From Ceratopteris richardii (Eukaryota; Streptophyta; Polypodiopsida; Polypodiales; Pteridaceae): DNA of 64,000 nucleotides. Positions within the stretch are counted from its first letter, which is position 1. Every line of letters starts with the position of its first letter. Location of the stretch: contig CM035407.1 of the NCBI GenBank assembly GCA_020310875.1, positions 67,025,158 through 67,089,157 on the forward strand. The letters are read 5' to 3'. The notes below the pieces were generated by a model. The model had not been told where the DNA came from and ran no database searches. It saw only the letters and a program-made list of their open reading frames with translations. Positions 33,100 to 45,380 of the stretch are shown here, piece by piece. The position numbers were made by a program, and so were the translations under genes.

Positions 33100-34969
33100 A
33101 TCCTCAGTAGCCAACATGTAGAAAAAATCATTGTTCTCAATCAAATAGATGCAAAAAAAATATTTGTATCTTGGAAATGTTGAATAGAAGTACCCTATGG
33201 AGCTCCACTATGCTTATGACAGACTATAGGATGCTTTTATTGGCAAACCAAAAAAAAAAAAAGCACAATAGGACACAAATGCCTACACATTTGCAATGTA
33301 ATACATTCAAAGGTCAAACCGACACTCAAATGAAAACTTGAACTTTAAAAATATATTCAAGTAGTTTTTAAATATATATCACTTTAACAATTCTCAACAA
33401 GCTTCATAGCATTTAGCACCATAATCTATCTTATGTTCAAGACCATTAAAAGGGGAATATGTATTTAATATACATTAGGGGAAAAAATGAACCCTGCATG
33501 GGCCTCATAAGGATCCCTTATTTTTAGGGATTAAGCCTAATTTCATTCTTGTTTAAGGGGATAAAGTGCATTTGATAGGGCACTTTTTAGCAAGCTAGAG
33601 TAGGATTTTTTTAGGCCTTACTAGACTCCTCTCTCTCCTTCTAGAGAGAGAGGAAGGGAATCTACTTTCCACATCATCAAACTCGAGCATAAATAGAAAA
33701 ATGAATTTTCAAAAAAAGTCTTATTTTCAATGCATATTTACTTAAAAAGGCCCATTTTTTAGTATATATGTGAGAAGTGATATTTTCTAAGCTCATTTTT
33801 TAAGTTTCTTTTAGAGAAACTAATGTCTTCAAAATCCCTCCAAACATAGAGTGCCACATCATATAATCTGTAACTATGCTTCCCCAAAAAAATGAATTTT
33901 CAAATTTCATCATTAGTCAGTGGAAAAACAAACTTTGATCCATCCACATTCAAGGAAACAAAATTTCATTGCAAAACTCATGCTCTACAGTCCCTCCCAA
34001 CACTTTTTTCACTCTATTTTTCATAATCTTGTACTTGTTGGAAAAGATGGTATTGACATCTATTACAAACCTCACATTGGGATGTACTCATGCCCCTGCA
34101 TCAATAAGTATCCATGTCCATGTGCCTAGAGAGTTTGCTCCAACTACACAGTGCAATAATGATGTGAACTCTCAAAATGAATGTCATGCGCCTGGAGAAA
34201 AGACTATTGACCTTTGGAATCATGGTTCACTATATCCTCCTAATCCAATGTATTCTCACCATACAACATTCCACAACCTCGCAACTTTACTTTAGTTCAT
34301 TGGTGCAGGTAAAGCTAGATTATTAGGTTATTGCCAACAATTATTAACACATTCGATTGCACTACTAAGTATTAGATCCACCAATATAACCTCTATCACA
34401 CAATGATAGTAATTTTATAAAGCACAATCATATCTTTACAAGAAGAACTTGTAGAGCTTGAAAAGGCTATGGAAGAAAAGGATAGCACAATTGAGAAGTT
34501 AAAAGTTAGTTTGTAGTAGTTGAAGAGGCTCCAATTGGTATGCGATATAGAAAATAATAATAAGCATCCTTTTATGCTCTTTCAATTGGTGGTGGAACAT
34601 GCAAACGACGTATTTTTGCAGTGAGATTTTTCTTTATTTTTTGAGACTTTCATATTCATTTTTATATTATGTCAGTCATTCATTGAACATGTTGATGCTT
34701 CATCAACAATAGAGAATAGATTCAAGTTACGAAATTCTTGTTTGACCAACAAACATGTTGTTGGTATTTTGGATTCACCAATAGGAAACCTTATCAAGAT
34801 GCAAGTGATTAAAGATTTTACAAGAAAATTACCATTGAGATATCAAGCTCAACATAAGATGATCGAGGATTACACGTATCACTTTTTCATTTCTCTTACA
34901 TGTATAATAGTCACACCGATATATGTTAAGGATACTTCATTGAGCTTTACTAGATTTATCCACGGAGAG
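33100..34969. other. AT-rich stretch without an assignable gene
   Basis: No retroelement domain is recognised. At about 34440-34520 the plus strand could encode a short coiled-coil (LQEELVELEKAMEEKDSTIE), possibly a gene scrap. The rest has only short random frames. Confidence 0.35.
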
Positions 34970-35206
34970 TGATGGCACATTTGTTTCTTGCCAGCTCACT
35001 CATTCATGGACATTAGGTTTTTCCTTATGTACTATCCTTTATATATTGTACTAGTTGTATCGTTATATTAGGTCATTCTTATATATTCCTTTTATGTAAT
35101 AGAAGAAGAAGAACAAGATCATTCTTCCTTGCCTCAATCTGTCTCTGCTCCTCTTTGAGTGTGAGAGTGTTGGTAAGCTCTTTTCCTTATCTCCTCTCTC
35201 GTGACA
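34970..35206 (+). repeat. Copia LTR-like block upstream of element E
   Basis: It starts TGATGGCACATTTG and ends CTCGTGACA directly before a TGGTATCAGAAC primer site. It contains T/A-rich sequence with TATATTG near the middle, as in short copia LTRs. No second copy is found in the window. Confidence 0.5.
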
Positions 35207-35218
35207 TGGTATCAGAAC
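35207..35218 (+). other. Primer binding site (initiator tRNA-Met type) of element E
   Basis: TGGTATCAGAAC is close to the TGGTATCAGAGC complement of initiator tRNA-Met, the usual primer site of plant copia elements. It lies right after the CA end of the LTR-like block. Confidence 0.65.
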
Positions 35219-35579
35219 TAGTGTGACTGTAGGGAGCTCATGGAGAAGGCCAACAATGAAGAATACGTGAGAAGGCATGGAGAAAACGTGATTCACAAAT
35301 GGCCTCAGATTTCTACAAAAATTGGCATGAAGGTAGAAGGCAACTTGACCTACATTTTGAGCCTACAAGGTGGGGCCCATGGGGAAAACCAAGCCAGTCT
35401 GCAAGATTGTGACTTGCATTCTGTTTGACAACATTCAAATATTATAGATCAAAAATCTCAAGCGATTCTGTGTACTGTTAATACACACAAAATGTGTTTT
35501 TGGAGATCAAATTGTCACATCATAGTGTGATAGTGTTCAAGCAGAGGTACTACTTGTAGTGTTTTGAATTGATGCAAAA

Positions 35580-36350
35580 ATGGAAAACATTGATGGAATG
35601 AATCACCTTATGAGAGATAAGTTGGATAAAAACAAATTTCACACTTGTAGATTCAAAATGAAGAATTTCTTGATGGGAAAAGGCTACTAGAAGTACATCA
35701 AAGAAGATAATGAAAATGCACTACAATTACAAGAGAGGAATCAAAATGCGAACTAGTTACAAGCATATGAAGAATGGAATCAAGAAGCACAAAATCTAAT
35801 GTATTCCTTATTTGTTAGCATACATGATAGCATGATTGGGCACATATGGGATGGAAAAACACTAAAAGAGGCTTGGAATAGTTTTCTCATATTGTATGAG
35901 ACCAATACAAAGGAACAAAAATTGCAACTCAAGAATGAGCTGCATACACTGGAGAAAAAGAACATGTCGGTAAGTGACTACACCCTAAAAATCAAAAGCA
36001 TATGTGAACCACTTGCATCTATTGGCATGAATGTAGATGATGATGATGATAAGGTGGAAGCGTACCTTCATGGTTTAGGAGATGCATATAATTAGTTTGA
36101 AACTTGTATTTAAACTAGGGAAAAGATTCAAAATTTTGCTTGATTCGGTATCCATGCTAATTATTGAGGAAAGAACCTTGCTGATGACTTGAACTCTAAA
36201 GAAATCCTAGTTGTGAATAGGTATTCTAATCTCTCAGAGGAAGAGGTAGAGGTAGAGGCTTCGAAAGTGGAAGAGGAAACAATAACCAAGACCAAGGTCA
36301 ACAACAAAATCACGCTGGAGATAGAGGACATTTTTGAGGTAGGGGGAGCC
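35580..36350 (+). pseudogene. Gag region of copia element E
   Basis: It starts MENIDGMNHLMRDKLD and contains KMKNFLMGKG, DGKTLKEAWNSFLILYET and LQLKNELHTLEKKNMSVSDY, then an RG-rich tail. This is the copia Gag pattern. Fossil. Confidence 0.7.
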
Positions 36351-36391
36351 AAAGAGGCCACACAATTTTCTAAAGAAATGATTCAGGTAAT

Positions 36392-36545
36392 TGTTGGAAC
36401 ATCAAGCGTACACGTTGCTTTAGGTGGATTTGATCTACATCAAAAAGCTATCCTTTGGATTATGTCAAAAGAATATCCATTGGAGAGTTATTTTACTTAT
36501 GCTCATTTATTATATTTTTTGAAAAGATTTTTTATGGTTCATTTT
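36392..36545 (+). repeat. LTR-derived segment inside element E
   Basis: TGTTGGAACATCAAGC and the following 150 bp match the start of the LTR at 39266. It lies between the Gag and integrase regions, where no LTR belongs. Confidence 0.75.
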
Positions 36546-36546
36546 T

Positions 36547-37686
36547 GTGGAAGATCTATGTCAAGGCTTCAAGAAGATAGCTAGAGGTGAGAAGCATGTT
36601 AGGCTCTTTACTTTTGAAGTGGGAGAAACAAGGAACATAGCTCTATTCACTTTTGGGTCTCAAACCCTAAGTGAGCTTGAAGTGTGGCATAAGAGACTTG
36701 CTCATATGAATGAAATAACCTTGAAGGATATATGCGAGGATCAAAGTGTTCTAGGATTGCCAAACATATCAACGCAACACATGATCAACATATATGATGC
36801 ATGTCATATTGGGAAGGCACAAAGATAACCGTTCAACCACAAAGGCTACATCCACAACAACTTATTGGACTTAGTACATACAAATGTATGGGGACCAAGT
36901 CAAGAACTTTCATTGGCAGGATCAAGGTATTATGTCTCATTTATTGATGACCATAGTAGATGGACTCTTTTGTACTTTATCAAAAGTAAGAATGAAGTAT
37001 TTGATTGCTTCAAAAAGTATCTAGCACATGTGGAGAATCATACAAGTAGATCACTCAAGAAGCCCAAATCTGATGGAGGGGGAGAATACTTCTCCAAAGA
37101 TTTTGATGATTTCTTGCAGGATAAATGTATCAAAAGAGAAGTGATTACCATGTACTCTCCTCAAATAAATGGAATTGTAAACAAACGAAACAAGACATTG
37201 GTTGGATCAGCCAAAACAATGCTTGAAGAGAAGAGTTTGCCACATTATTTATGGGTAGAGGCTATTTCAACTATTGTGTACCTTGTCAATAGATTTCCAA
37301 CCGAATCACTTCAAGGTATGACTCCTTATGAAGCATGGCATGGAAGAAAACCTAGTCTTGGACATTGCAAGGTTTTTGTTTGTTTAGCTTGTGTTCATGT
37401 ACCATCACAAATAAGACGTAAGCTAGATGAAAGGGCAACAAAGGCACTCTTTATTGGGTATGACTCAACTCAGATGGGTTACAGGTTCTATAATCCTTCA
37501 ATCAAGCAATTCACTATAAGTAGAGATGTTGTGTTTGAAGAACACAAGTCTAGGTATGAGAAAGACAAACAAAAGGTAACTATACCATATGATCTTGATT
37601 TTGATTCTCATAAATTAGGAAGCAAGCATGATACACAGGTCCACAATCCAAGAAGTGATACAAATGATGACCAAGATGAAAGGTGA
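36547..37686 (+). pseudogene. Integrase region of copia element E
   Basis: The Gag-pre-integrase part (LSELEVWHKRLAHMNEITLK) is followed by the integrase core with LDLVHTNVWGPSQELSLAGS, YYVSFIDDHSRWT, SDGGGEYFSKDF and MYSPQINGIVNKRNKTL. The C-terminal part has KALFIGYDSTQMGYRFYNPS and FTISRDVVFEE. Typical copia layout; fossil. Confidence 0.8.
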
Positions 37687-37879
37687 AGGGATTACAAACT
37701 ATGTCAAGAGGCAAAGCAAAGATGTAGGAGTGTGGAGAATGCTCTAAGCAAGCTCCTAGAAGATCAATAACAGAGAAGAAACAACTAGAAAGGTATGGAT
37801 ATAATTCCACATTTTTTACAAAGCATTCAATCTACTTGGCAAAAGACTCAATTTCAGAAGAACAAGAGATGTACACTTG

Positions 37880-39235
37880 GGATTTGGTTCTAATGTCATC
37901 CAATCAAAAGGTAATTGATTGCAGATGGTTATATAAAGTTAAAAGAAACTCAGATGGATGAGTTTGTAGGTACAAGGCAAGATTAGTTGCCAAAGGATGC
38001 TCACAAACGTATGGAAAACTATGAGGAAACATTCTCACCAGTTGCAATGATGACTATAATTAGCACACTGATAAGTGTAGCTACTGCAAGAAATTGGAGA
38101 CTCCTCCAACTTGATGTAAGAAATACATTTCTAAATGGTTGGATAAGTGATGATGTATACATGTCATAAGCTCTAGGATTTGAAAACCTTAATCATGCAT
38201 CTTATGTTTGTAGACTTAAGAAAGCATTGTATGGATTGAAACAAGCTCCTAGAGATTGGAATTACAAGTTGGTTACATACCTTCAAGATCAGGGGTTCAA
38301 ACCTAGCAACTCAAATCCTTCTCTATTCATCAAAAGGGATCACAATGAGATTATCTATCTATGTTTTTCGTAGATGATATAGTTTTGACACATGATGATC
38401 TAAATGGCATTCAAAGGATCAAGAAACACATGCAAGAGGAGTTCAAAATCAGTGATTTAGGTGAGCTCACATTCTTCCTAGGTATGTAGGTCATATACAT
38501 AAATGAAGGATGTATTTGCCTTAGAGGAGATGCATTCACAATCTACTTCTTAAGTTCAAAATGGAGAACACTAAACCTAAATGTACACCTTTGGAGATGA
38601 ATCATAAGCCTAGTGTTTATGAAGGTGAGAAAATTGAAGACATTAAAGAATATCAAAGCTTTGTAGGTAGCTTGATATATGCTACTCATAGAAGGGTAGA
38701 CATCTCATATAGTGTAGGAGTGCTAAGCCAATTCATGCACTCACCAAGAAAACCACATATGGATGTAGCTAAGAGAGTACTTAAGTATCTCAAAGGTACA
38801 ATCAATGAAGGTGTATTCTATCCTTAATCTTTAGATTTGGATATCAAAATCTATTCAGATGCAGATTGGGTAGGAGCTAAGGATGATAGAAGAAGTACCT
38901 CTGGTTACTTAGCATTTGCAGGCTCAAAGCTAGTGTCATGGAGTTCCAAGGAGCAACCAACATTTGCTTTATTGTCAACTAAAGCAGAGTACAGAGGTTT
39001 GGCCATAGCAACTCAAGAGGCAATATGGTTAAAAGCATTGTATACAGATTTGGGACTTGTGAGTTCCAAACCTCACATATTTGGAGATAATGTAAGTTCC
39101 ATGCATCTAGTAGAAATCCCTATTTTCCATGCAAGAACCAAACACATAGAGGTTTATTACCACTTCATCAAGGAGAAGCTCATGGCAAATGATAGATTTA
39201 AATCAATTTCAAGTATTCAACCTATTAGAGAATGA
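37880..39235 (+). pseudogene. Reverse transcriptase and RNase H regions of copia element E
   Basis: Reverse transcriptase landmarks include ETFSPVAMMTIISTLISVAT, a LLQLDVRNTFLNG palm motif, and ALYGLKQAPRDWNYKL. RNase H follows with [40 protein letters not shown] and IFHARTKHIEVYYHFIKEK. Fossil with several breaks. Confidence 0.8.
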
Positions 39236-39265
39236 AGGCTCAAACATACTTTTCTTGAGGGGAGC

Positions 39266-39600
39266 TGTTGGAACATCAAGCTTACACTATGCTTGAGGTG
39301 GATTTGATCTAAATTAAAAATATATCCTTTGGATTATGTCAAAAGAATATCCATTGGAGAGTTATTTTACTTATGCTCATTTATTGTATATTTTTAAAAA
39401 GATTTTTTATGGTTCATTTATCATTTTAAAATCCTAAGCTTTACATATATAAAAGGAGAAAACGAGAGCTAAGCTTCCATGAATTTAAGGTGGTTGAGCT
39501 TCACAATCAATGAATCAATCAATCACCTAAAAGTAGATCAAACTAGATCTTCACTTTTCTAGACTGTATGAAAGTGAATTGATTCCCTCAAAAAACCTTT
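39266..39600 (+). repeat. 3' LTR of copia element E
   Basis: It starts TGTTGGAACATC immediately after a purine tract. A TATATAAAAGG promoter-like box lies at about 39447-39457. The first 150 bp recur at 36392-36545. The right end is uncertain. Confidence 0.6.
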
Positions 39601-42107
39601 ATGGCCTTCATTTGAACTCAAAATCCACTTGTAGAAGTCATGGAACACTTCAAAATTCTATATAAAGACTTTGAATCACTTATACATTACATGGAAGCAA
39701 TATACATACACTTGTGGCCATCATTGTCTTGCTCCTTCATTTTTTGCATCATCTTCTTCAACAATAGTAAGCTTGCAGAGGTTGATGCTTTCTCTACAGA
39801 GCTTAAAATTGGATGCCTGAGCACTCATTGGAAAGATACTAGTTTCTAGTTTATGTGTATACATTTTCAAATCATTTGGTTTAGTAAATTGGGAGAAATC
39901 ACAATTTTTCTGTCTCGGGGTCTATCTCTATGAATTCTCAAAAAATAAGAGGTACCATTGTTGAGTGTCAGGTTCATTCCAAAAGCATATTTTGCTTTTT
40001 CATTGTAGTCTTGCATACTATACACTTAAAAATATGTGTATCAATCCTCCAAAAGGATGTTTTGCAATCTTAATCGTGTTGGTTAGAGCATTTGAAGTTG
40101 ATTGTCTCATCCAAAGATTTCACGTTTTTTGAGCTAGTCAATATGCAAACCTATCTATTTTGTATCGACACTTTCTCCTTGATGCTGCAAAGTACATAGT
40201 GCATTTTATTGCACCTATCGCTTCATTGAATACATCCAAAAAAGGTAAAGAAAAGATTTTCCCTAGTAGTAAAATGTCTGTAAGTTTTGAAGACATTGAT
40301 GGAGATTCAAGTAGTTCAGAAAACAACTTTCTTGACATTGTAGCATCATAACTCATATTTTCCAAACCAAAGATCATCTCACAAGATCCAAATGTTGCAT
40401 AAAAGCATTCAACAAACACAATGATGCTTCATTAGCATGAGAGTAACAACAAATTATGCATAAAATAAGAAGAAAAGATTGTTAATGACACCCACAAGCT
40501 TAATCACATGCATAATTATGTTGTTAATCACCAAACTAATGTGTCACAAGCATGAGACAAGAAAAGAGAAAGTATGCAAGCACATCATGAAGACAACAAG
40601 AGCTCTCCAAGCATTCCACAAATTAGCATGATCTCATTATCTCCAAGAATGCCCCCCAAATGAGAGGTAGTGACCTCTTTATATACAAAATGGCCAAAAT
40701 CCATGCTATGTGGGATTTACCAACTAAAAGGAGAATGAATCTCACTTATTCACTAGTGTGGCACTCATACACACCTATGCAAGAATTCTTATTAAAGTGA
40801 ATAAAAAATAGAAAAAGGTAAAAATGGTGATGAATAAGAGTGAATCCAAGAAATATATGTTATGTGATAAGCACTCCCCCCTCCTTGACTTTTATGTCGA
40901 CAAAGCGTTTGCAAATATGAAGCTTTTGTGGAAGAGTGTGTAGTAGTCCTTTTAGGTGCATGATCCTATGTCATTGGAGTGTGTCTCTATGTTTCTTTTC
41001 TTTATCTTTCTTTTTGTATGTTGTGTGGAGTTTCGTGCCTTTTATCTTTTGGTTGTTTGCCTCCTATAGATGAGAAGAATGTGCTAGAATGCTTTGCTTT
41101 TCTTTCTTCTCTTTTTTTTTTCTCTCTCTCTATCTCTCTTTTGGAATGATGTACGAGAATGTAATGACAAGATGTAGACGATAGATACAAATAGATGAAA
41201 TTAATTCATCTCTTCTTAGTCAATGTGCATGAGTGGGGACTAAGGGTGCATGGATGGAAAACAAAAAACTGCCAATGCACGGTCTTATGATGAGACACTA
41301 TCTTATGCTTACTCTAAAAAATGCATACAAAAACAATGGTGCAAAAATGGAATGGATCTTGGGCAAAGTGCTCAAGAGTGAGGCAATGATGAGGTTTTTT
41401 CCAATTTTCCAACTCCAAGAATCATCTCATTTTCATCAACCATTGGAATGGATGACACCTCTGTCCACCAACTTGAAAAAAGAAAAATGAAAAGCAATGT
41501 TTTACAATGGATGTACATGCACCCTCTTTGTTCTTAGTTTAAACTAAGGTGCCTAATGCTTGGCCTTTAAATGAGGCATGCATAATTGATGTGGTTGCCG
41601 CACGAAGAGGTTTGCTTCCTTGTGTACTTGAATTGTTTAGAATTGGAAATATTATTAGATTCCAATTCAAGAACCTTAGGTATTTTAGGCCTCCATATCA
41701 TTTGTGCTTTAATATTCTTGGGCCTAAAATCCTTATGGTGAGGGTTCTTCATTTTTTGTCTACTCTTGGGTTCTTTCTTCCATGGTTACTTTGATACATG
41801 AGGTTCACTTATATTACGCCAAATGGGTGCAAAAGGACTAGAAGCTTATTATGTACAAATAGGAGATGTATAAGGGAGTAGTTTCTTTGGAATCCAAATA
41901 GTTCTCCTATTTGATTGTGTGTGAAGAAGTTGCTTGGGGACCCAAATTTGCTTTAAGCCTATTGATGAAGAGATATTCTTTTGTCACCATGTCGTTGTAG
42001 ATCCTTTGGGTACTTTGTTCTTGCTTCAAATGCTTGCCACTTCAACTTGTTGTAGAGTACTTCATTCCGTTGTTGTTGCTTTCATTACATGTTCTTCTTT
42101 TAGACCA
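39600..42107. other. AT-rich region without an assignable gene
   Basis: Short open frames such as 40138-40419 (minus) and 41549-41794 (plus) have no features I recognise. Parts near 40640-40880 look like retroelement leader or LTR DNA in composition, without motifs to prove it. Confidence 0.35.
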
Positions 42108-42144
42108 TCATAGGAAGTGCCAGTGACAAGTGCTATGTTCTCCA

Positions 42145-42450
42145 CTATATATTATTCTCTACACATGATTTTTCTATAAGCTCATCAAAGGTGGGAGAAT
42201 TTACATGACCTGGTTGATCCATCTTGGATTTTTCATTATAAAACATTGCATCACTAGAATCATGAAGGGGATTACGATGATTTTTCAAAGGATCTTCTTT
42301 ACGTAAGTCACTATTATCCATTTGATCTAATGAATTAGAATATGAAGTTTCAAACTCTTGAGCTTGACATAGAGTCTCAAGAGAAGGATGTGAGGGGAAA
42401 GTCTTCTTTCCATAATCTCCTTTCGTTCCTCCATGGCACAGGTGGATCAT
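42145..42450 (-). pseudogene. Unrecognised open frame in duplication copy 1
   Basis: A frame of 101 codons begins MIHLCHGGTKGDYGKKTF. The same frame, unchanged, is at 44534-44839 in copy 2. I do not recognise a family. On the same strand another frame (42581-42898; longer at 44970-45380 in copy 2) and a Lys/Glu-rich start (MGKKKAKDKRKG, near 43290 and 45680) may belong to the same decayed gene. No function is claimed. Confidence 0.3.
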
Positions 42451-44153
42451 GCTTCTTCATCTTGATATCTTCCTTGTAGGTTGGCTTTGATTATGGATTC
42501 ATGAGAGGAATCCAAACCTAGAGGATACGAGGACCCTTGTGCATCCTCCAAGTGCATGGAGTCCTCCAATTCTCCATTCTTCAACGTTCATGTGCTTTTC
42601 TCAAAGAAGGATTAGATAAAAAAAGATGTTTTAATAATATGCAAGTCTTCATCACCTTCACAAATTTGATCCTTTTCATAAGTGCAAAGACAATTTTGTG
42701 GATTAAAAGCACAATATTTGATAGATGATTATGTCCAAAATCCATACAATGAGGATAATCATTAAGATTTTCAAAAGACTCACTTGTGGACAATGGATAG
42801 GTTATTTCAAAACCTTGATGATTCTTCCCAACAAATCTCTGAGTTCCTATGATCAATTCTTCATTAATGCAATCCACAACAAAAGGATTTCCAAACATTG
42901 CACATCATTCACCACGATAGGCAATGCAACTTGTCCTATAAAATCAAAATTTTCATCATTGATAAGGATGAAAGGATAAGTAGGTCCCAAATGTCTCCCA
43001 AAAGAGAGTCAACATGCAATGAATTCCATTCATAATGAGGATCTACATATGCTCCCATCCTTATAAAGCTAGGTCATATCCTTACATCCACATAAGTACC
43101 ACTATATTCCCTTTGTGCCACTATGGATCCCACCCCTTTAGATATTTTACCAATCTCCTCTACCTGTTGTAATTTTTTTCTATCTTTTTCACCTTTTCAT
43201 GTGTGATTATTTCATGCATCTCATTTTTTTCTTCCTTCTCTTTTTCAACCTTCACCCCCTTCCTTTTGTCTTTTGCCTTTTTCTTTCCCATGTCTTGCTG
43301 AAATAAATTTTTAATTTTTTGAGTTTTTTAAATATTTGTTTGGTATTTTTGAAGGTTTTTTAGATTTTGTTTTTGGTTTTGTGTGTTTTTTGAGTGTTTT
43401 TAAGCTGTGTAAATAAGGTTCTAATGGGGTTCTTCTACAAGAATAAAAAAGGATATAACACAATATACATATGGTACAACTGCAAAGATCATAGAATGAG
43501 AAATTAACCAAGCTTTAAACAAGGTAGCTTGGGCTGCATCTCTAGTGGATCATGTACTTTAATAGTTGCATGCTCAACTAATCTCCTCAACATCTACTCA
43601 TAATAATGTTTACTACAATTAACCTTGATTCCATCTCATTAGTCATTCCAATTTTTCTTGCAAAACGTGTATCACTTTGAATTTAAAGTCTATTGTAGAT
43701 CCCTTCAAGGAGTTTTACTGTCATATCATGTGTCTACTCCTTTTGGATACATGAATGTTGGTGATAACTCCATAGATTGATTCCTACGATTGGGGTTTGA
43801 GGAAACTATTTGCTCTCATCAAAGTTCACACTAATGACCCAAGAACATGTGTTGAACTATCTAAGATAGCTAGTTTAGAATTATTTGAGTTCAAGACAAG
43901 AACACTAGTAGATGGAACAACCAAAAAGATTAGAATCAGATACTAGCCCCCCTAAGAAGATGATCATAGAAGCTAGTATCTTCAACAAAATATTTTAGGC
44001 AACTCAAAGTTGCCAAAAATAACTCGTTTGGTCCATTAGATGTTGCAAATATAGCATCTTCAAAAGTTGAGACAAGAGTATTCTAAAAACCCTTCTTCCA
44101 TCTGGGATCCTCCCATAATTGATCTCTTCCAACCCTTGATGATGCAATTGTTC

Positions 44154-44497
44154 CTAATACAAGAAATGCACCTCCACCCAAAGTAGACTCCAAGGATCAT
44201 CCCACCAAAATGTCCAAGAGTGAGGAACTAGAGGTTGTAACAACATAAGACATGCACCAAGGACCATGACTAAGACAAGAGCTCTTTTTGCAACCTGCAC
44301 ATGGGAGAAATGGTAAGCAACAATTGGCATACATGCAGTCATAGAAGTGAATACTAAAACACCTAGAATAAGAAGATCAGAAGGAGAATGGCCCCAAAAT
44401 GCTTGAAGTGTCTCATAGAGAGCCAAAGCTATATAGACATATTGATTACCATAGCATGTACAAAACCATGCCAAGGTTTGATCCTTGAATATCCCTT
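44154..44497 (-). pseudogene. NEF1-like gene fragment, duplicated part
   Basis: The minus strand encodes ALYETLQAFWGHSPSDLLIL, CMPIVAYHFSHVQVAKRALV and LVMVLGACLMLLQPLVP. This resembles the membrane-spanning part of NO EXINE FORMATION 1, where I recall APSDGLLLG, CVPIVALHFSHVLSAKRCLV and ILMQP. It stops at the duplication junction (44497). The full copy of the fragment is at 46544-47010. Broken and not expected to function. Confidence 0.7.
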
Positions 44498-44969
44498 CAT
44501 AGGAAGTGCCAGTGACAAGTGCTATGTTCTCCACTATATATTATTCTCTACACATGATTTTTCTATAAGCTCATCAAAGGTGGGAGAATTTACATGACCT
44601 GGTTGATCCATCTTGGATTTTTCATTATAAAACATTGCATCACTAGAATCATGAAGGGGATTACGATGATTTTTCAAAGGATCTTCTTTACGTAAGTCAC
44701 TATTATCCATTTGATCTAATGAATTAGAATATGAAGTTTCAAACTCTTGAGCTTGACATAGAGTCTCAAGAGAAGGATGTGAGGGGAAAGTCTTCTTTCC
44801 ATAATCTCCTTTCGTTCCTCCATGGCACAGGTGGATCATGCTTCTTCATCTTGATATCTTCCTTGTAGGTTGGCTTTGATTATGGATTCATGAGAGGAAT
44901 CCAAACCTAGAGGATACGAGGACCCTTGTGCATCCTCCAAGTGCATGGAGTCCTCCAATTCTCCATTCT

Positions 44970-45380
44970 TCAACGTTCATGTGCTTTTCTCAAAGAAGGA
45001 TTAGATAAAAAAAGATGTTTTAATAATATGCAAGTCTTCATCACCTTCACAAATTTGATCCTTTTCATAAGTGCAAAGACAATTTTGTGGATTAAAAGCA
45101 CAATATTTGATAGATGATTATGTCCAAAATCCATACAATGAGGATAATCATTAAGATTTTCAAAAGACTCACTTGTGGACAATGGATAAGTTATTTCAAA
45201 ACCTTGATGATTCTTCCCAACAAATCTCTGAGTTCCTATGATCAATTCTTCATTAATGCAATCCACAACAAAAAGGATTTCCAAACATTGCACATCATTC
45301 ACCACGATAGGCAATGCAACTTGTCCTATAAAATCAAAATTTTCATCATTGATAAGGATGAAAGGATAAGTAGGTCCCAA
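44970..45380 (-). pseudogene. Unrecognised open frame in duplication copy 2
   Basis: 136 codons beginning MGPTYPFILINDENFDFIGQ. In copy 1 the corresponding frame is shorter because of a one-base length difference in an A-run near 42880. It has a mixed hydrophobic composition and no recognised motif. It lies next to 44534-44839 on the same strand. Confidence 0.3.

Larger units (their letters stand above)
19600..33100 (-). mobile_element. Old Ty1/copia retrotransposon D, split by element C
   Basis: Minus-strand copia parts flank element C: RNase H near 19600-19690 (KHIEVHYPYVR), reverse-transcriptase-like sequence near 20560-20750 and continuing right of 30368, integrase end near 31000-31260 (VMECVLVGYNSIKG), and Gag at 32525-32938. 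The order is right for one copia element read from right to left, with C inserted in its reverse transcriptase region. It is strongly decayed with many breaks, and its outer ends were not found. The target duplication CAACT of C lies within it. Confidence 0.6.
34970..39600 (+). mobile_element. Decayed Ty1/copia retrotransposon E
   Basis: On the plus strand: an LTR-like block (34970-35206) with a primer site (35207-35218), Gag from 35580, an LTR-derived segment at 36392-36545, integrase (36547-37686), reverse transcriptase (about 37880-38560), RNase H (38561-39230), a purine tract (GAGGGGAG, about 39257-39264) and an LTR starting at 39266. The left and right LTR-like blocks are unlike each other, so the region may combine two copia families. 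Heavily broken and old. Confidence 0.75.

Noticed and set aside
40138-40419. 93-codon minus-strand frame
   Set aside because: No recognisable domain, no neighbouring gene features and composition like the surrounding AT-rich DNA.
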